A stretch of 5,505 bases of DNA, from contig DUTZ01000327.1 of NCBI GenBank assembly GCA_012841845.1, forward strand, positions 1 to 5,505, read 5' to 3'. The notes below the pieces were generated by a model. The model saw only the letters and a program-made list of their open reading frames with translations. It was not told the origin of the DNA and made no database searches. Shown one piece after another: positions 3,842 through 5,505 of the stretch. A program made the position numbers and the translations under genes. The DNA is from Actinomycetales bacterium. GTDB lineage: Bacteria; Actinomycetota; Actinomycetes; Mycobacteriales; Mycobacteriaceae. Each line of letters begins with the position of its first letter. The first letter of the stretch is position 1.

Positions 3842-5319
3842 ACCCACTCGACCTGTTCGACCTGCCGCCCGAGGTCGTCACGGCCGTCATCGTGGCCGAG
3901 TACGTGGTCAAGATCCTCGCCGTGGGGATGGTGCCCGAGAACCGCAACCCCGCGTCGTCGCAGGCGTGGCTGCTCGCGATCCTCTTCATCCCCGTCATCG
4001 GCGTCCCGGCCTTCCTCCTGCTGGGCAACCCGTACCTCACCGGCAAGCGTCACCTCATCCAGGCCGAGGCCAACCTGCTGTACTCCGAGGAGCTCGAGGA
4101 CTGGCCCACCGTCCCCGCCGGCGTCGAGGTGGACCCCGGCCTGCGCACCATCCTCGAGATGAACCGCACCCTCACCGCCATGCCCTGCATGACCGGCGAG
4201 TACGTGGACCTGCACCACGACTACGCGGAGTCGATCGCCGCCATGACCGCGGCCGTCCGCACCGCCCGGCACCACGTCCACGTGGAGTTCTACGCCGCCT
4301 CCTGGGACGACGAGACCGAGGAGTTCTTCGCCGTCCTCATCGAGGCCGCCGAGCGCGGCGTCGTGGTGCGCGTGCTGGTCGACCACCTGGGCTCCCTGCG
4401 CTACCGGGGCTTCGGCCGCCTGCGCCGCCGCCTGCGCCGGTCCCCGGTGGAGTTCCACCTCATGCTGCCCGTCAACCCGTTCTCCGGCCGGTTCCGCCGC
4501 CCCGACCTGCGCAACCACCGCAAGCTGCTCGTGGTGGACGGCGCGGTCGGCTTCACCGGCTCCCAGAACCTCATCTCCCGCCACTACGGCAGCCGCCGCA
4601 ACGCGCGGCTCGGCCGCGAGTGGATCGACGTGATGGTCGAGGTGCGCGGCGAGATCGTCGACGCCCTCGACGCGATGTTCGCCGTCGACTGGTACACCGA
4701 GTCCGGCGAGGTCGTGGACACCCTCGACGCGCTCGTCGAGTACGACGAGGTGCCCGTCGAGTGCCCCGTCACCGCCTTCCAGCTGGTGCCCTCCGGGCCC
4801 GGCTACCTCACCGAACCCAACCTGCGGATGTTCACCGCGCTCGTCAGCCACGCCCGGCGACGACTGCGCATCGTCAGCCCCTACTTCGTCCCCGACCAGG
4901 CGCTGCTGGGGGCCATCACCTCGGCGTCCTACCGCGGCGTCGAGGTCGAACTGCTCGTGCCGGAACGCGCCGACCAGTTCCTCGTCCACCACGCCCAGCG
5001 CTCCTACTACCGCGCCCTGCTCGAGGCCGGTGTGCGGGTCCGCCGCTACCGCTCGCCCGCCGTGCTCCACTCGAAGCTCGTGCTCATCGACGACCACATC
5101 GGCGTCGTGGGCTCCAGCAACATGGACATGCGCTCGTTCAGCCTGAACTTCGAGGTGAGCCTGGTGGTCCTGGGCGGCGCGGCCGTCGCGGACATGAACT
5201 CCGTGGTGGACCGGTACGTCGCGGAGTGCACGACCCTCGACCTGCGGTCCTGGCTGCGCCGACCCTGGCCCGGGCGGTACGTGGACAACGTCGCCAGGCT
5301 CACCTCGGCGCTGCAGTAG
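3838..5319 (+). CDS. cls: Cardiolipin synthase, phospholipase D type
   Basis: Predicted 493 residues, normal for bacterial PLD-type Cls. Two membrane segments lead (about 12-31 and 43-63); the second carries the PLDc_N hallmark RNPASSQAWLLAILFIPVIG before LLLGNPYL. Two HKD half-sites follow: H227, K229 and D234 with GSQN at 241-244, and H411, K413 and D418 with GSSN at 425-428. Both are complete, so the enzyme should be active: from family knowledge it condenses two phosphatidylglycerols, or a related pair, to cardiolipin at the inner face of the membrane. Mycobacteria mostly use a CDP-alcohol transferase for this step, so a PLD enzyme may be an addition or replacement. The ATG at 3838 is chosen because the protein then starts right before the membrane domain; an in-frame GTG at 3781 would add 19 unlike residues. 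The lack of a proper SD and the 13-base gap suggest translation coupled to the upstream pseudoenzyme gene. Confidence 0.93.
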   Translation: MNPLDLFDLPPEVVTAVIVAEYVVKILAVGMVPENRNPASSQAWLLAILFIPVIGVPAFLLLGNPYLTGKRHLIQAEANLLYSEELEDWPTVPAGVEVDPGLRTILEMNRTLTAMPCMTGEYVDLHHDYAESIAAMTAAVRTARHHVHVEFYAASWDDETEEFFAVLIEAAERGVVVRVLVDHLGSLRYRGFGRLRRRLRRSPVEFHLMLPVNPFSGRFRRPDLRNHRKLLVVDGAVGFTGSQNLISRHYGSRRNARLGREWIDVMVEVRGEIVDALDAMFAVDWYTESGEVVDTLDALVEYDEVPVECPVTAFQLVPSGPGYLTEPNLRMFTALVSHARRRLRIVSPYFVPDQALLGAITSASYRGVEVELLVPERADQFLVHHAQRSYYRALLEAGVRVRRYRSPAVLHSKLVLIDDHIGVVGSSNMDMRSFSLNFEVSLVVLGGAAVADMNSVVDRYVAECTTLDLRSWLRRPWPGRYVDNVARLTSALQ

Positions 5320-5325
5320 TACTCT
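5320..5325 (+). promoter_or_regulatory. Putative -10 box (TACTCT) for the last gene
   Basis: TACTCT, directly after the TAG of cls, fits TANNNT and resembles the TACTAT box at 1589. It predicts a transcription start near 5332 and a leader of about 46 bases. No convincing -35 is seen. The leader can form a weak 6-pair stem (5337-5342 with 5348-5353), and I see no clear terminator for cls. Confidence 0.38.
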
Positions 5326-5362
5326 GCTCCCTGGACGGGACCGGCCGGGTTCCGCACGAGAC

Positions 5363-5368
5363 GAGAGG
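5363..5368 (+). promoter_or_regulatory. Ribosome binding site GAGAGG for the last gene
   Basis: A purine-rich SD-like string ending 9 bases before the ATG at 5378; it supports that start. Confidence 0.5.
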
Positions 5369-5377
5369 CCCGCCCCG

Positions 5378-5505
5378 ATGTCCCTTACCCGTCAGCCCGC
5401 AGGTCGGACCGGACGGATCGGCGTCATCGTGGCGACCGCCGCGCTGGCCGCCGTCGCCCTCCCCGCCACCGCCCACGCCGACGACGCCACCGCCGAGGCG
5501 GCCGC
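5378..5505 (+). CDS. N-terminus of an exported protein (3' truncated)
   Basis: The frame is open from ATG 5378 to the window end (42 complete codons). The N-terminus is a clear Sec signal peptide: a basic stretch with three Arg within the first 13 residues (RQPAGRTGR), a hydrophobic core IGVIVATAALAAVALPATA (14-32), and an AHA box with a likely cut before DDATAEA. The first mature residues are Ala/Asp/Glu-rich. Product identity cannot be determined from this part. The upstream -10 box and SD suggest it is transcribed on its own after cls. Confidence 0.75.
   Translation, partial: MSLTRQPAGRTGRIGVIVATAALAAVALPATAHADDATAEAA

Noticed and set aside
2652..4046. Long minus-strand open frame opposite the pseudoenzyme and cls
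   Set aside because: Gly/Val/His/Asp-rich composition typical of a shadow of GC-biased codons; no motif and no start signal.
1..5505. CRISPR array, insertion sequence, phage, toxin-antitoxin or tRNA
   Set aside because: No regularly spaced repeats, no transposase or integrase motifs, no terminal inverted repeats and no cloverleaf were found on reading both strands.

Overview
The window is very GC-rich, with strongly G/C-biased third codon positions, tightly packed short intergenic gaps, TANNNT-type -10 boxes and an LAxTG cell-wall sorting signal. This points to a high-GC actinomycete, most likely in the Mycobacteriales (a Dietzia/Gordonia-like organism is my best guess from protein style; it is not proven by the sequence). 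I see no mobile element, tRNA, rRNA, CRISPR array or phage gene, and no gene-free stretch over 300 bases.

Layout. (1) 1-177: the C-terminal end of a cell-wall-anchored surface protein (LANTG, hydrophobic segment, RRR), followed by a perfect 15-bp hairpin. (2) 348-722: a small secreted or type I single-pass membrane protein of unknown function. (3) 732-1567: an S4-domain RNA-binding protein and a flavodoxin-fold protein joined by an ATGA overlap; the pair appears to start from a leaderless promoter embedded in the stop codon of the preceding gene. (4) 1637-2053: a small exported protein with GSLG-type repeats, behind its own promoter. (5) 2076-2558 on the minus strand: an RraA-family protein that carries the metal-binding motif of the HMG/CHA aldolases. 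(6) Divergently from it, 2658-3824: an amidohydrolase of the dihydroorotase/allantoinase type that has lost nearly every metal ligand. It is followed 13 bases later by (7) 3838-5319: a PLD-type cardiolipin synthase with both HKD motifs intact. (8) 5378 onward: the start of another exported protein, cut by the window end.

How the genes fit together. Three or four of the products act at or beyond the membrane (sortase substrate, two small exported proteins, cardiolipin synthase, and the truncated exported protein at the end). The only convincing co-translation units are S4/flavodoxin and pseudo-amidohydrolase/cardiolipin synthase. The most interesting object is the amidohydrolase pseudoenzyme: a full-length, well-framed gene keeping the family scaffold while the metal site is dismantled, and coupled to a lipid synthase. 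No obvious new multi-gene defence or mobile system is visible.
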